Positions 8,540-17,792 are shown, numbered from the stretch's first letter. The stretch: DNA of 56,343 bases from JAYQUR01 sp038133505 (GCA_038133505.1 JAYPTI010000002.1:1-56343), one strand, 5' to 3'. Numbers and translations: made by a program. Notes: a model not told the origin generated them from the letters alone.

Positions 8540-9229
8540 ATGACAAAATATGCCGTCGAGCCGATGGAGCAGCCCTGCGTCGCGGTTGCGGGTACGGACG
8601 AGGTGTTCCCGGTCCGCCGCATCTACTGCGTCGGACGCAATTACGCCGAACATGCCCGCGAGATGGGCTCCGACCCCGACCGCGAGCCGCCGTTTTTCTT
8701 CATGAAACCGAACAACACGATCGTCCCGGACGGCGGGAACTTCCCCTACCCGTCCATGTCGAAGAACGTGCATTACGAAATGGAGCTCGTCGTCGCCATC
8801 GGAAAAGGCGGCCGCGACATCCCGCAGGCCAAGGCGAACGAACACGTCTTCGGATATGCGTGCGGCCTCGACATGACGCGGCGCGACCTGCAGATCGCCG
8901 CGCGCGAGATCGGCCGGCCCTGGGAAGTCGGCAAGGCGTTCGACGATTCCGCGCCCTGCGCGGAAATCCAGCCGGCCTCGAAGATCGGCCACCCGTCGTC
9001 CGGCGCGATCTGGCTCAAGGTCAACGGCGAAATCAAGCAGAGCGCCGATATCTCCGACCTGATCTGGAACGTCCCGGAGACCATCGAATATCTTTCCGGC
9101 CTGTTCGAGCTGCAGCCCGGCGACCTGATCTATTCGGGCACGCCCGCGGGCGTCGGCCCGATCGTTGCTGGCGACGTCATGGAAGGCCATATCGACGGCG
9201 TCGGAGACATCACAATCAAGGTCGTCTGA
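8540..9229 (+). CDS. Fumarylacetoacetate hydrolase family protein, fumarylpyruvate-hydrolase-like
   Basis: The 229-aa FAH-fold hydrolase closely resembles the NagK/fumarylpyruvate hydrolase subgroup of the gentisate pathway: IYCVGRNYAEHAREMG near residue 30, REPPFFFMKP, HYEMELVVAIG near residue 75, GYACGLDMTRRDLQ near residue 110 and YSGTPAGVGP near residue 200. The acidic residues of HYEMEL and a downstream Asp bind the divalent metal. It would split an acylpyruvate into pyruvate plus an acid in the cytoplasm. No gentisate dioxygenase is seen in the window, so the exact substrate is open. Confidence 0.9.
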   Translation: MTKYAVEPMEQPCVAVAGTDEVFPVRRIYCVGRNYAEHAREMGSDPDREPPFFFMKPNNTIVPDGGNFPYPSMSKNVHYEMELVVAIGKGGRDIPQAKANEHVFGYACGLDMTRRDLQIAAREIGRPWEVGKAFDDSAPCAEIQPASKIGHPSSGAIWLKVNGEIKQSADISDLIWNVPETIEYLSGLFELQPGDLIYSGTPAGVGPIVAGDVMEGHIDGVGDITIKVV

Positions 9230-9269
9230 CGCAAACGGAAAATCACACAAACCTAAGGGAGGAACAGCC

Positions 9270-9662
9270 ATGTCTGGTCCTGTCGTGACCAAGGAAGACA
9301 TCATGAAGGCGTGCGAGGGCATGCTCCAGAAGCAGCTCTACGTCGTGCATACGTTTCCGACGAACGGGCTCGGCCCGGTGATGGAGAATGTCGAGGAACA
9401 CCTGAAATTCCAGGTCTCCCTCGAGGAGCGGGGCATCATGTTCGGCGCCGGCCCGTTCTGGGACGATGCGGAAAAGAACTGGGAAGGCGAAGGGATGGTC
9501 ATCATCCGTGCCGGCTCGCTGGCGGAAGCGAAGGAAATCGCGGCGAGCGATCCCATGCATGCGAGCGGCGCCCGCGATTTCACCGTTCGCCCGTGGCTGA
9601 TGAACGAAGGCACGGTGACGGTGAAGATCCGTTACTCCGACGGCAGCCGCGAGCTGATCTAA
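9270..9662 (+). CDS. YciI-family protein
   Basis: The 130-aa product has the ferredoxin-like YCII fold: KQLYVVHTFPTNG at the start, HLKFQVSLEERGIMFGAGPF (family histidine followed by E-x-G) and an ASDPMHASGARDFTVRPW segment with the conserved DP-pocket. The family includes muconolactone-isomerase-like and chloromuconolactone dehalogenase (ClcF-type) proteins. ATG 9270 is chosen because AAGGGAGG lies directly upstream; the frame is open further upstream but would overlap the FAH gene. Third gene of the DUF1330-FAH-YciI set. Confidence 0.88.
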   Translation: MSGPVVTKEDIMKACEGMLQKQLYVVHTFPTNGLGPVMENVEEHLKFQVSLEERGIMFGAGPFWDDAEKNWEGEGMVIIRAGSLAEAKEIAASDPMHASGARDFTVRPWLMNEGTVTVKIRYSDGSRELI

Positions 9663-9679
9663 GCGTCCGCCGGCGCGTC

Positions 9680-10414
9680 CTAGCGCGCGCCGGAGACGTT
9701 GAGGACGGTGCCCGACACGTAGCTCGCCTCGTCCGACAGCAGCCAGACGATCGCGTTGGCGACCTCCTGCGGCCGGCCGACGCGCTTCATCGGCAACGTG
9801 GGCGAGACCGCTGCGACGCGGCCTTCGGGCTGGATTTCGGTATCGATCACGCCGGGACTGACCGCAACGACGCGCACGCCCTCGGCGGCGACTTCCTGCG
9901 CGAGCCCGAACGTGAAGGTGTTGATCGCGCCCTTGCTCGCGCCGTAATGCACGGACGCGCCAGCACCGCCGAGTTCCGACGTGCGCGAAGACAGGTTGAC
10001 GATCACGCCGCCGGAACCGCCATGCGCCGTCGACATGCGGCGCACGGCCTCGCGCGCGCACAGCATCGAGCCGACGACGTTGATCATCATGTGCTCCGTC
10101 AGTTCGTCGCCGCCGATTTCGTCGATGCGGCAGAGCGGGCCGAGCACGCCCGCCGAGTTTACGAGGCCGGTAACGGTCCCGAGCTCCCGGTCGCACGTCT
10201 CGAACAGGTTCACGACGTCGGCTTCCTTCGAAATGTCGGCCCGAACGGCGACGGCGCGCCGACCGAGGGCCTCCACTTTCCCGACGATGGCGTCGGCGCG
10301 CGAGGCATTGTCGCGGTAGTTCAGGCATATATCCCAGCCCGCCGCGGCCGCCTTCAGCGACGTCTCCGCGCCGATGCCGCGTCCGCCGCCCGTCACCATC
10401 AGAATTCCGGCCAT
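9680..10414 (-). CDS. SDR family NAD(P)-dependent oxidoreductase
   Basis: The 244-aa classical short-chain dehydrogenase has the TGGGRGIG cofactor motif near residue 8, NSAG near residue 87, the catalytic Ser in VNLSSRTS, YGASK near residue 155 (Tyr and Lys) and SPGVIDTEI. A basic residue after strand 2 (NYRDNASR) suggests NADP(H) preference. The closest general type is a glucose-1-dehydrogenase or 3-oxoacyl-ACP-reductase-like enzyme; substrate unknown. AAGGGAGA precedes the ATG. Convergent with the YciI gene and divergent from hyuA. Confidence 0.93.
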   Translation of the reverse strand: MAGILMVTGGGRGIGAETSLKAAAAGWDICLNYRDNASRADAIVGKVEALGRRAVAVRADISKEADVVNLFETCDRELGTVTGLVNSAGVLGPLCRIDEIGGDELTEHMMINVVGSMLCAREAVRRMSTAHGGSGGVIVNLSSRTSELGGAGASVHYGASKGAINTFTFGLAQEVAAEGVRVVAVSPGVIDTEIQPEGRVAAVSPTLPMKRVGRPQEVANAIVWLLSDEASYVSGTVLNVSGAR

Positions 10415-10506
10415 TCGATGCTCTCCCTTTCGTTGCAGGCACTCGACCAGCGGCGCGCCCGGCTGTCAACAACGCGCGATTGACCAAACACGCCGTGCCT
10501 CCGAAT

Positions 10507-12618
10507 ATGCGCGCAAAGGGAGACGGCCAATTGCCAAACGACGGAAATAATAGCGGCGGCATCCGCCTCGCCGCCGACATCGGGGGTACGTTCACGGATA
10601 TCGCGGCGTTCGACGCCGACACCGGAAAGCTGCTGTTCGGCAAGACGCTGTCAACGCCCGACTCGCTGATCGACGGAATCGCGGAGGGCGTCGACAAGGC
10701 AGGCGCTTCGTTCGCCGATGCGCGGCTTTTCCTGCACGGCTCGACGGTCGCGATCAACACGATGCTGGAGCGCACGGGCGCGAAGACAGCGCTGCTGATC
10801 ACCGAGGGGTTCCGCGACATTTACGAGATCGGCCGCGTCAACCGGCCTGACTCCTACAATCTCTTTTTCAAGAAGCACGAACCGCTCGTGGAGCGCGCGC
10901 TGCGCTTCGAGGTCGAGGAACGGCTCTATGCCGAAGGCGAGGTGTACAAGCCGCTGAACGAGGCGCAGGTGCGCGAGACATGCGCCCGGTTGCGCGACGA
11001 AGGCGTGGAGGCTGTCGCGATCCTGCTGCTGCATTGCTACGCCAACCCGGCGCATGAGCTGCGTGTGCGCGAGATCGTCGAGGAGGAACTGCCGGGCGCA
11101 TTCGTTTCGACCTCGCACGAGCTCAGCCAGGAATACCGGGAGTTCGAGCGCTGCTCGACCGTCGTCGCCAACGCCTATATCGGCCCGCGCGTGCGCGACT
11201 ATATCGGCGGCATCGACGACCGCATCCGCAAGGACGGCTTCGACGGATCTTTCCTCGTCGTCCAGTCGACCGGCGGGCTGTACGACGGCGAACAGGCGCG
11301 CCGCCAATGCGTCCGCATGCTGGAATCGGGCCCTGCCGCCGGCGTCATCGGCGCGCAGGCACTGTGCGACGCGCTCGGCATGGGCAACGCCATCGCCTTC
11401 GACATGGGCGGCACGACCGCTAAGGCGGGCGTCATCCACGACGGCGAGGCGCTGACGACGGGCAGCGCGCTGATCGGCGGCTACGAACGCGCGCTGCCGA
11501 TCCAGATCGCGATGATGGACATCTTCGAGGTCGGCACCGGCGGCGGCTCGATCGCGCGCATCGCCGACGAGGGCGGCCTTCGCGTCGGCCCGCAGAGCGC
11601 CGGAGCACAACCCGGTCCGGCAAGCTACGGTCTCGGCGGGACCGAGCCCACGGTGACGGACGCGAACGTCCTCCTGGGCCGCCTGTCGCCCGACCGGTTT
11701 CTCGGCGGCGAGATGCCGCTCAGCGTCGAGGCGGCGGAAAAGGCCATCGAGACGCATATCGCGGGTCCGCTCGGCCTCGGCACGGTCGAGGCGGCGCAGG
11801 GCATCCTGCGGATTGCGGTGACCGCGATGTCGCATGCGGTGAAGGCGGTCACGACCGAACGCGGGCTCGACGCCGGCGATTTCGCGATGGTGGCCTACGG
11901 CGGCGCCGGGCCGCTGCACGCCTGCAACATCGCCCGCGAGATGGGCATCCGCCGCGTCATCATTCCGCGCTCGCCGGGCCATTTCTCGGCCTTCGGCATG
12001 CTGTTCTCCGACCTCCGCTACGACTACGTGCGCTCGCGCTTCATGCGGCTCGCGGAAGCGGATTTCGACGCGATCGAAACCGTCTATCGCGAACTCGAAG
12101 ACGAAGGAAAAGCGGAGATCGAGAAGGTCTCCGCCGCGCCGCAGCGCGTCGTCGTCGCCCGCGCCGCCGACATGCGCTATGTCGGCCAGGAACATTCCGT
12201 CACGGTCGATCTCGCGCCGGAACTGTTCGAGGCGCGGGATGCCGAAGGCATCAAGAAGCGGTTCGATGCCGTTCACGACCTGCGCTACGGCACCTGCGCG
12301 CCCGCCGAACGCGCCGAGATCGTCAGCCTGCGCGTTACCGTCACCGGCATCCTCGACAAGCCGCTGCTGGAGAAGGTCGACGCCGGCGGCGACGCGCCGC
12401 CAGACGCGGCCGATACCGGCCACCGGCCCGTGCGCTTCGGCGACGACATAACCGAAACGCCGACCTGGAACCGGTCGGCGCTGCTTGCCGGCAACCGCAT
12501 TCAGGGGCCGGCGCTGATCGAGGAGCACGCGTCGACCACCGTGCTGCATCCGGAGGATTCGATGGAGGTCGACGCCTTCGGCAATCTCGTCATCTCGGTG
12601 GGAGGACACCGCTCATGA
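10507..12618 (+). CDS. Hydantoinase A/oxoprolinase family protein (hyuA type)
   Basis: The product of about 703 aa is the ATP-binding subunit of an ATP-dependent amidohydrolase or carboxylase of the HyuA/5-oxoprolinase/acetophenone-carboxylase group. It has the actin-like phosphate loops LAADIGGTFTDIA near residue 20 and FDMGGTTAKAGV near residue 300, plus VAYGGAGPLHAC near residue 465. The start is uncertain. The frame opens at a TTG at 10480, the first ATG is 10507, and a TTG at 10531 has the only good ribosome site (AAGGGAGA). The stop overlaps the hyuB start (ATGA), so the two subunits are coupled. Confidence 0.93.
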   Translation: MRAKGDGQLPNDGNNSGGIRLAADIGGTFTDIAAFDADTGKLLFGKTLSTPDSLIDGIAEGVDKAGASFADARLFLHGSTVAINTMLERTGAKTALLITEGFRDIYEIGRVNRPDSYNLFFKKHEPLVERALRFEVEERLYAEGEVYKPLNEAQVRETCARLRDEGVEAVAILLLHCYANPAHELRVREIVEEELPGAFVSTSHELSQEYREFERCSTVVANAYIGPRVRDYIGGIDDRIRKDGFDGSFLVVQSTGGLYDGEQARRQCVRMLESGPAAGVIGAQALCDALGMGNAIAFDMGGTTAKAGVIHDGEALTTGSALIGGYERALPIQIAMMDIFEVGTGGGSIARIADEGGLRVGPQSAGAQPGPASYGLGGTEPTVTDANVLLGRLSPDRFLGGEMPLSVEAAEKAIETHIAGPLGLGTVEAAQGILRIAVTAMSHAVKAVTTERGLDAGDFAMVAYGGAGPLHACNIAREMGIRRVIIPRSPGHFSAFGMLFSDLRYDYVRSRFMRLAEADFDAIETVYRELEDEGKAEIEKVSAAPQRVVVARAADMRYVGQEHSVTVDLAPELFEARDAEGIKKRFDAVHDLRYGTCAPAERAEIVSLRVTVTGILDKPLLEKVDAGGDAPPDAADTGHRPVRFGDDITETPTWNRSALLAGNRIQGPALIEEHASTTVLHPEDSMEVDAFGNLVISVGGHRS

Positions 12619-14336
12619 CCGTAAAGGCCGATCCCGTCGTCACCGAAATCGTGCGCAACGGCGTCATCGCCGTGACGGAGGAGATGAAATCCAACCTGAT
12701 GCGCACCGCCTACAACATGATCATCTACGAGGCGCTGGACTTCACGGTCGGGCTGTTCACCGCCAGGGGCGAGACGATCTCCATCGGGCTCGGCCTGCCG
12801 ATGTTCATTCGCGGCATGGCGGAGACGATCAAGGCGGAGCTGGATCACTTCGGGACAGAGAACATCAAGCCCGGCGACATCCTGCTGACCAACGACGCCT
12901 ACATCACCGGCAGCCATCTCAATCACCTCACCTTCTCGCTGCCCATCTTCCACGAGGGCGAGCTGATCGGGTTCGCCTGCTGCATGGCGCACTGGCCCGA
13001 CATCGGCGGCACGCTCGACGGCATCACGACCGACATCTACTCGGAAGGCCTCCAGATCCCCATCGTGAAGTACCAGCGCGAGGGCGAGGTGAACCAGGAG
13101 CTGGTCGACATCATCCGCGCCAACGTGCGCCTGCCCGACCGCGCGATGGGCGACCTGCGCGCCCAGCTTACCGCCATCCGCACCGGCGAACGCCGCTATC
13201 TGGAGCTGGTCGAGCGATACGGCAGGGAGCAGGTCGCGGCCTCGATCTCGGACATCATGGACCAGTCCGAGCGCGCCGCCCGCGCCCGCACCGCCTCGAT
13301 CCCGGACGGCGTCTACGAGGCGGAGTCGTTCATGGACGACGACGGCATCGACATCTCGGAGCGCATTCCGATCCGCGTGAAGATCATCGTCGAGGGCGAC
13401 GAGATGACCGTCGACCTGACGGACGTCTCCAAGCAGGTTCGCGGCTTCTACAACTCGGGCATCACCACCGGCCACGCCTGCGCGCAGGTTGCGTTCAAGT
13501 GCATCACGTCGCCGACCGACTATCCGATCAACGACGGCTCGTTCCGCAACCTGAAGACCGTCGTGCCGTCGGGTCGGATCATCAGCGCCGTGAAGCCCGC
13601 GCCGATGCGCTGGTGGATGACCTTCCCGATGACCATCGTGGATACGGTCTTTCGCGCGCTGACGCCCGCCGTCCCCGACCGCACCATCGCCGGCCATCAC
13701 GCGGACCTCGTGATCGGCATGCTCAACGGCATCAACCCGATGACCAACGAGTTCTACATCGCCTTCATCGGCCCGACGGGCGGCGGCTGGGGCGCGAAGC
13801 GGAGCGAGGACGGCATTAGCGCGACCGTCTGCATCAACGACGGCGACACGCACAACAGCCCGGCCGAACAGCTCGAGGCCAAATACCCGCTGCTGATCGA
13901 GAACTACAAGCTGCGCGAGGATTCCGGCGGGCCCGGCGAACGACGCGGCGGGCTCGGCTGCGAGAACACCGTCGTCGCGCGGGCCGATCTGATGCTCAAC
14001 GCCCAGGTCGACCGCATGCACTGCAAACCGTGGGGTCTCGACGGCGGGCTCGAAGGCGAAGGCAACTCGGTCGTGCTCCGCAAGGACGGCGACTGGAAGG
14101 AAGACTTCCCGAACGCCAAGCTGCTCACCTCGCGCATCCGGAAGGGCGATGCCTTCGCGGTGCGATCGGGCGGCGGCGGCGGCTTCGGCGATCCGAAGAA
14201 GCGCCCCGTGGACGAGGTACTGCACGACGTGCGGCAGGGTTACGTGTCGGTGAAGTCGGCGCGCGACAATTACGGCGTGGTCTGCGACGCGGAAGGCGCC
14301 CTAGACGAAGGCGCAACGAAAGCGCTGCGGGGCTGA
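12615..14336 (+). CDS. Hydantoinase B/oxoprolinase family protein (hyuB type)
   Basis: The 573-aa protein is the partner subunit of the upstream HyuA-like protein. Family signs are the N-terminal EEMKSNLMRTAYN, NDAYITGSHLNHL near residue 95, the GCCMAHWPDIGG-type stretch with a metal-binding His/Asp, and the C-terminal glycine-rich SGGGGGFGDPKKRP. Length is normal. Together the pair would hydrolyse or carboxylate a cyclic amide or ketone with ATP. Catalysis is not further assignable from sequence. It ends before a palindromic element at 14343-14401. Confidence 0.94.
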   Translation: MTVKADPVVTEIVRNGVIAVTEEMKSNLMRTAYNMIIYEALDFTVGLFTARGETISIGLGLPMFIRGMAETIKAELDHFGTENIKPGDILLTNDAYITGSHLNHLTFSLPIFHEGELIGFACCMAHWPDIGGTLDGITTDIYSEGLQIPIVKYQREGEVNQELVDIIRANVRLPDRAMGDLRAQLTAIRTGERRYLELVERYGREQVAASISDIMDQSERAARARTASIPDGVYEAESFMDDDGIDISERIPIRVKIIVEGDEMTVDLTDVSKQVRGFYNSGITTGHACAQVAFKCITSPTDYPINDGSFRNLKTVVPSGRIISAVKPAPMRWWMTFPMTIVDTVFRALTPAVPDRTIAGHHADLVIGMLNGINPMTNEFYIAFIGPTGGGWGAKRSEDGISATVCINDGDTHNSPAEQLEAKYPLLIENYKLREDSGGPGERRGGLGCENTVVARADLMLNAQVDRMHCKPWGLDGGLEGEGNSVVLRKDGDWKEDFPNAKLLTSRIRKGDAFAVRSGGGGGFGDPKKRPVDEVLHDVRQGYVSVKSARDNYGVVCDAEGALDEGATKALRG

Positions 14337-14342
14337 GCCATG

Positions 14343-14401
14343 CGTAGGGGCAGGTCCAAGACCCGCCCGCGGGCCGGGCTTAGCACGGCCCCTACAGTTT
14401 T
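14343..14401 (+). repeat. Extragenic palindromic element, possible terminator
   Basis: An 8-bp perfect outer stem (14344-14351 with 14388-14395) encloses nested GC palindromes, including GCCCGCGGGC at 14365-14374, and is followed by AGTTTT. It fills the space between convergent hyuB and the DUF1015 gene. Its core resembles the terminator stem at the left edge of the window (GGGCGGGTCT-type), which suggests a dispersed REP-like family. Termination of hyuB is plausible. Confidence 0.5.
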
Positions 14402-14410
14402 CCGGGACGC

Positions 14411-15652
14411 TTAATCCAGCGGCAGCGACAGCAGCCCGTCGGCGAGCTTGGGGTCGAACCAGGTCGATTTGGGCGGCATGATCTGGCCCGCGTCGGCGAC
14501 CGCCATCAGGTCGGCGAGGCTCGTCGGGAACAGCGTGAAGCCGACCGCCATTTCGCCCGAGTCCACCCGCGCCGCGACGCCGTCGACGCCGCGCGATCCG
14601 CCGATGAAATCGATGCGCGCATCCGTCCGCGGGTCCTGGATGCCGAGGAGCGGCGCGAGCAGCAGCCGGTCGAGCACGCGGACGTCCAGCCGCTCGACGG
14701 GATCGGCCTCGGTGACGGGCTCGTGCGGCGTCAGCAGCGACCACTTCCCGTCGAGATACATGCCGTAGCTGTGCGTTTCCGTCGGACGCACGGGAATGTC
14801 CGACGGGCGGACGTGGAAGGTTTCGTCCAGCGCATGGACGAATTCCGCCGCGGACCGGCCGTTGAGGTCCCGGACGACGCGGTTGTAATCGAGGATCTTC
14901 ATCTCGTCGTCGGGAAAGCTGACCGCGAGAAAACCGTCATGCGCGCCCGGACCTGACTTTGCGCGCCGCGCTTCGGCGACCCGCGCCGCCGCCGCCGACC
15001 GGTGGTGGCCGTCGGCGATATAGAGCGCACCCATCGCGTTCAGCCGCGCGCCGATCGCGTCGTTGGCCGCCGCGTCGCCCACGGCCCAGACTTCGTGCCG
15101 CACGCCGTCGAGATCCGCGACGAGCAGGTCGGGATCGCGTCCCGCCGCGGCCGTCAGCAGATCGGCGAGCGCCGCGTCGGCGCGGTGCACCAGAAGGACC
15201 GGCCCGGTAATCGCATCGACCGCCTCGATCTGGCGCACGCGATCGTCTTCCTTCGCGGGCCGCGTCAGCTCGTGCTTGCGGATGCGGTTCTGGACATAGG
15301 CATCGACGGACGCCGACAGGGCAACGCCGGTCTGCGACCGACCGTGCGTCGTCATCCGGTAGACGTAGTAGCAGGGCGCAGGATCGCGGATCAGCGCGCC
15401 CGACGCTTCGAACGCCTTCAGGTTCCGGCCCGCGGTCTGGTAGACCTCGGGCGCATACGGATCGGTGTCGGGCGCGAGATCGATCTCGGCGCGCGAAACG
15501 TGCAGGAAGCTGAACGGCCGCCCCTCGGCAAGCTCCCGCGCCTCGTCGGCATTCATCACGTCATAGGGCGGCGCCGCGATATCCGCGGCCCGGCCCTGGG
15601 CCGGTCGGAGCGCGGCGAACGGACGAACCAGATCGTTTCCGAAAGCGGTCAT
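14411..15652 (-). CDS. DUF1015 family protein
   Basis: The 413-aa protein matches the DUF1015 family: LVRPFAALRP near residue 8, APPYDVMN near residue 28, YYVYRM, the central IADGHHRSAAAAR with the conserved DGHHR signature, and the final PKLADGLLSLPLD. The family is often encoded near serA and its HxxR-type core suggests a kinase-like or nucleotide-using enzyme, but function is not established. ATG 15652 is chosen; the longer frame to 15709 would run into the class II aldolase gene. No strong ribosome site is visible. Confidence 0.87.
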   Translation of the reverse strand: MTAFGNDLVRPFAALRPAQGRAADIAAPPYDVMNADEARELAEGRPFSFLHVSRAEIDLAPDTDPYAPEVYQTAGRNLKAFEASGALIRDPAPCYYVYRMTTHGRSQTGVALSASVDAYVQNRIRKHELTRPAKEDDRVRQIEAVDAITGPVLLVHRADAALADLLTAAAGRDPDLLVADLDGVRHEVWAVGDAAANDAIGARLNAMGALYIADGHHRSAAAARVAEARRAKSGPGAHDGFLAVSFPDDEMKILDYNRVVRDLNGRSAAEFVHALDETFHVRPSDIPVRPTETHSYGMYLDGKWSLLTPHEPVTEADPVERLDVRVLDRLLLAPLLGIQDPRTDARIDFIGGSRGVDGVAARVDSGEMAVGFTLFPTSLADLMAVADAGQIMPPKSTWFDPKLADGLLSLPLD

Positions 15653-15692
15653 GTCGAAACTTGGCGCTCTAAGCTGCGCGTCGGTGTCGCGG

Positions 15693-16439
15693 TCACATCG
15701 ACTCCGCACCGGCCCGGCGCTGGAAATATTCCCACGCCCGCTGGACCGAAAAATCGCTGAGGAACGTTTCGGCGCACAAATCGATCTCGCCGTCGGACAG
15801 ATACTCGACCTCGTCGTGCATGTTGAGCGTGTCCTGCAGGAGCTGCGCGTTCACCTGGAGATAGATCGACGTCATGACGGCGCCCTGGACCGAGGTTCCC
15901 GTCACGGCGCAGCCGTGTCCGCGCATCAGGATCACGTTGTTGCCGCCGAGCAGGTCGGCGAGGTCCCTGCCCTGTTCCATGTTCACGACCAGCAGGTTCG
16001 TGTCGCCGAACTTGTGGCGGATATCCCAGACCGGGATTTCCTTGCCGATGGACGCGCCGACGTGGGCGACGGGCCGCAGCGGCGTCGGCGTGACGCCGAA
16101 CGGGATGACGGCGTGCGAATGGTTGTGGACGACGGAATTGACCTCGGGCCGGGCTTCGTAGATTCCGCCATGGATGTGGCGTTCGGCATAGGGCGTCCGG
16201 TCGTCGCCGACGGGCGTGCCGTCGAGCTCGAATTCCATGATGTCGGACAGGGTCACGAGTTCCGGGCTGCGCGACCGGCTCATCAGATAACGCCCCGGAT
16301 TGTCGGGATGGCGGATGCTGACGTGGCCGTAGGCATCGACGACGTTTTCGCGCGCCAGAATGCGGTTTGCGATGACGACTTCGCGCATCGTCCGGGTCAG
16401 TTTGTCCAAATTTCGATCCTCGCGTTGGTGGGCTGTCAT
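15693..16439 (-). CDS. Class II aldolase/adducin family protein
   Basis: The 248-aa protein has the class II aldolase fold: DAYGHVSIRH near residue 35, the zinc-binding HNHSHAV near residue 105 and RGHGCAVTG near residue 170 with the third histidine. The glutamate of RPEVNSVVHN fits the usual catalytic region. The family contains fuculose-phosphate aldolase, ribulose-5-phosphate epimerase and many decarboxylase-like members, so substrate is open. A GTG at 16448 also opens the frame; ATG 16439 is preferred. Likely co-transcribed with the DUF1015 gene, and divergent from the isochorismatase gene. Confidence 0.88.
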   Translation of the reverse strand: MTAHQREDRNLDKLTRTMREVVIANRILARENVVDAYGHVSIRHPDNPGRYLMSRSRSPELVTLSDIMEFELDGTPVGDDRTPYAERHIHGGIYEARPEVNSVVHNHSHAVIPFGVTPTPLRPVAHVGASIGKEIPVWDIRHKFGDTNLLVVNMEQGRDLADLLGGNNVILMRGHGCAVTGTSVQGAVMTSIYLQVNAQLLQDTLNMHDEVEYLSDGEIDLCAETFLSDFSVQRAWEYFQRRAGAESM

Positions 16440-16519
16440 AACATGCACCGCGATACGCGGCGAGTCGCGAAACGGCGTCGGCTGCGCTAAGATCGGGCGT
16501 CACCGCAGGGGATGGGACC

Positions 16520-17224
16520 ATGGCACGGGATTTCGAGGATCATTGCTGGCGCGACGTCGTCAGCGACGAGGTCATCAAGACGTACGAACCCTATCGCCGG
16601 GAGACGTTCGTCGGCGACAGGCCGGCGCTTCTGGCGATCGACCTCTACAATTTCGTCTATCGCGGAGACCCGGAGAAATACCCGCACGAGTTGACGGACG
16701 AATTTCCCAATTCGTGCGGCAAATATGCGTGGGATGCCGTCGAACCCACGAAGAAACTGTTCGCCGCGTGCCGCACCGCGGGCCTGCCGGTCATCTATCT
16801 GACCGGCTCCGTCCGGAAAGGCCGCGTGCGGTCCACCAACCGCCAGGTCGGCTACGATGTCGGCGACGACATGATGGACATTCACCCAGCCTTCGCGCCG
16901 CAGGAAGGGGACATCCTGATCCGCAAGGAACGCGCGAGCGCCTTCCACTCGACGCCGCTGGTCGCGCACCTGACGCGCCTCGGCGTCTCCAGCCTGATCG
17001 TCTGCGGCGAGAGCACGTCGGGCTGCGTTCGCGCCTCCGTGGTCGACGCCTACTCCTACGGCTACCATTCGACGATCGCCGAGGAGTGCGTGTTCGACCG
17101 TTCGGAAATCTCGCACAAGATCAATCTGTTCGATCTGCACCACAAATACGCGGACGTGATGTTCCTCGAGGACATCGTCGCCCATCTCGAAACCGCTTAC
17201 CCGGCCGCCCAGGCCGCGGAGTGA
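16520..17224 (+). CDS. Isochorismatase-family cysteine hydrolase (carbamoylsarcosine-amidase-like)
   Basis: The 234-aa cytoplasmic hydrolase has the triad of the family: Asp41 in ALLAIDLYNF, a lysine in ILIRKERASAF near residue 139, and the nucleophilic Cys in CGESTSGCVRAS near residue 176. The presence of the Cys separates it from true isochorismatases and points to an amidase such as N-carbamoylsarcosine or maleamate amidohydrolase. The next gene, a cupin, follows after seven bases, so they form an operon. A second family member is at 32303. Confidence 0.9.
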   Translation: MARDFEDHCWRDVVSDEVIKTYEPYRRETFVGDRPALLAIDLYNFVYRGDPEKYPHELTDEFPNSCGKYAWDAVEPTKKLFAACRTAGLPVIYLTGSVRKGRVRSTNRQVGYDVGDDMMDIHPAFAPQEGDILIRKERASAFHSTPLVAHLTRLGVSSLIVCGESTSGCVRASVVDAYSYGYHSTIAEECVFDRSEISHKINLFDLHHKYADVMFLEDIVAHLETAYPAAQAAE

Positions 17225-17231
17225 GGCTCGC

Positions 17232-17774
17232 ATGAATACCGCCATCGACAAGGACAAGATCCGGTCAAACCTCGAACGGTCGCTCGACATCCACTGCAAG
17301 ACCTACGCGACGCGCGAAGCCAATTCGCGGGTTTGGGCGCTGGAAACGCAGGTCGACCCGAAATACGCCCGTACCCAGCGGCGTTATCTCGGCACCAGCG
17401 GCAACGTCGCGCACACCGATCCCAATGCGCTGATGGGCGACAGCTTTACGCTGACCATCATCCAGCAGCCGCCCGGCCACAAACAGCCGATGCACCACCA
17501 CGACGAGGAGGAGGTTTTCTTCGTCCTGCAGGGCCGCCCGACGATCGTCTGGGAAGCTGCCGGCGAGACCATCGAACGCCAGCTCGAGCCGTGGGACATG
17601 GTCTACAATCCCGCCGGCCAGATCCACGGCGTCGTGAACAACACGGGCGAGGACTGCTATTTCCAGGTGATGCTGGGCAACCCCCGGCCCGATCGCCCGC
17701 AGTATCGGGATCCGGAACTTCAGCGCCTGCAGGCGCTCGACCGGCCGGACGAGGAAGTGCGCGCCAAGAGCTGA
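17232..17774 (+). CDS. Cupin domain-containing protein
   Basis: The 180-aa product holds one cupin barrel. Motif 1 is around QPMHHHDEEEVFFVLQG (residues 78-95, with His ligands and Glu), and motif 2 is around DMVYNPAGQIHGVVNN (residues 118-133, with the last His). The likely metal centre could serve a dioxygenase or isomerase, but no specific reaction is recognisable. N- and C-terminal extensions are hydrophilic. It directly follows the isochorismatase-like gene and probably shares its transcript. Confidence 0.85.
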   Translation: MNTAIDKDKIRSNLERSLDIHCKTYATREANSRVWALETQVDPKYARTQRRYLGTSGNVAHTDPNALMGDSFTLTIIQQPPGHKQPMHHHDEEEVFFVLQGRPTIVWEAAGETIERQLEPWDMVYNPAGQIHGVVNNTGEDCYFQVMLGNPRPDRPQYRDPELQRLQALDRPDEEVRAKS

Positions 17775-17792
17775 CGGGTCGCGTCGCGCCGA

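Noticed and set aside
12501..14225. A 574-codon minus-strand frame opposite hyuB
   Set aside because: It is antisense to a full-length, motif-complete HyuB protein.
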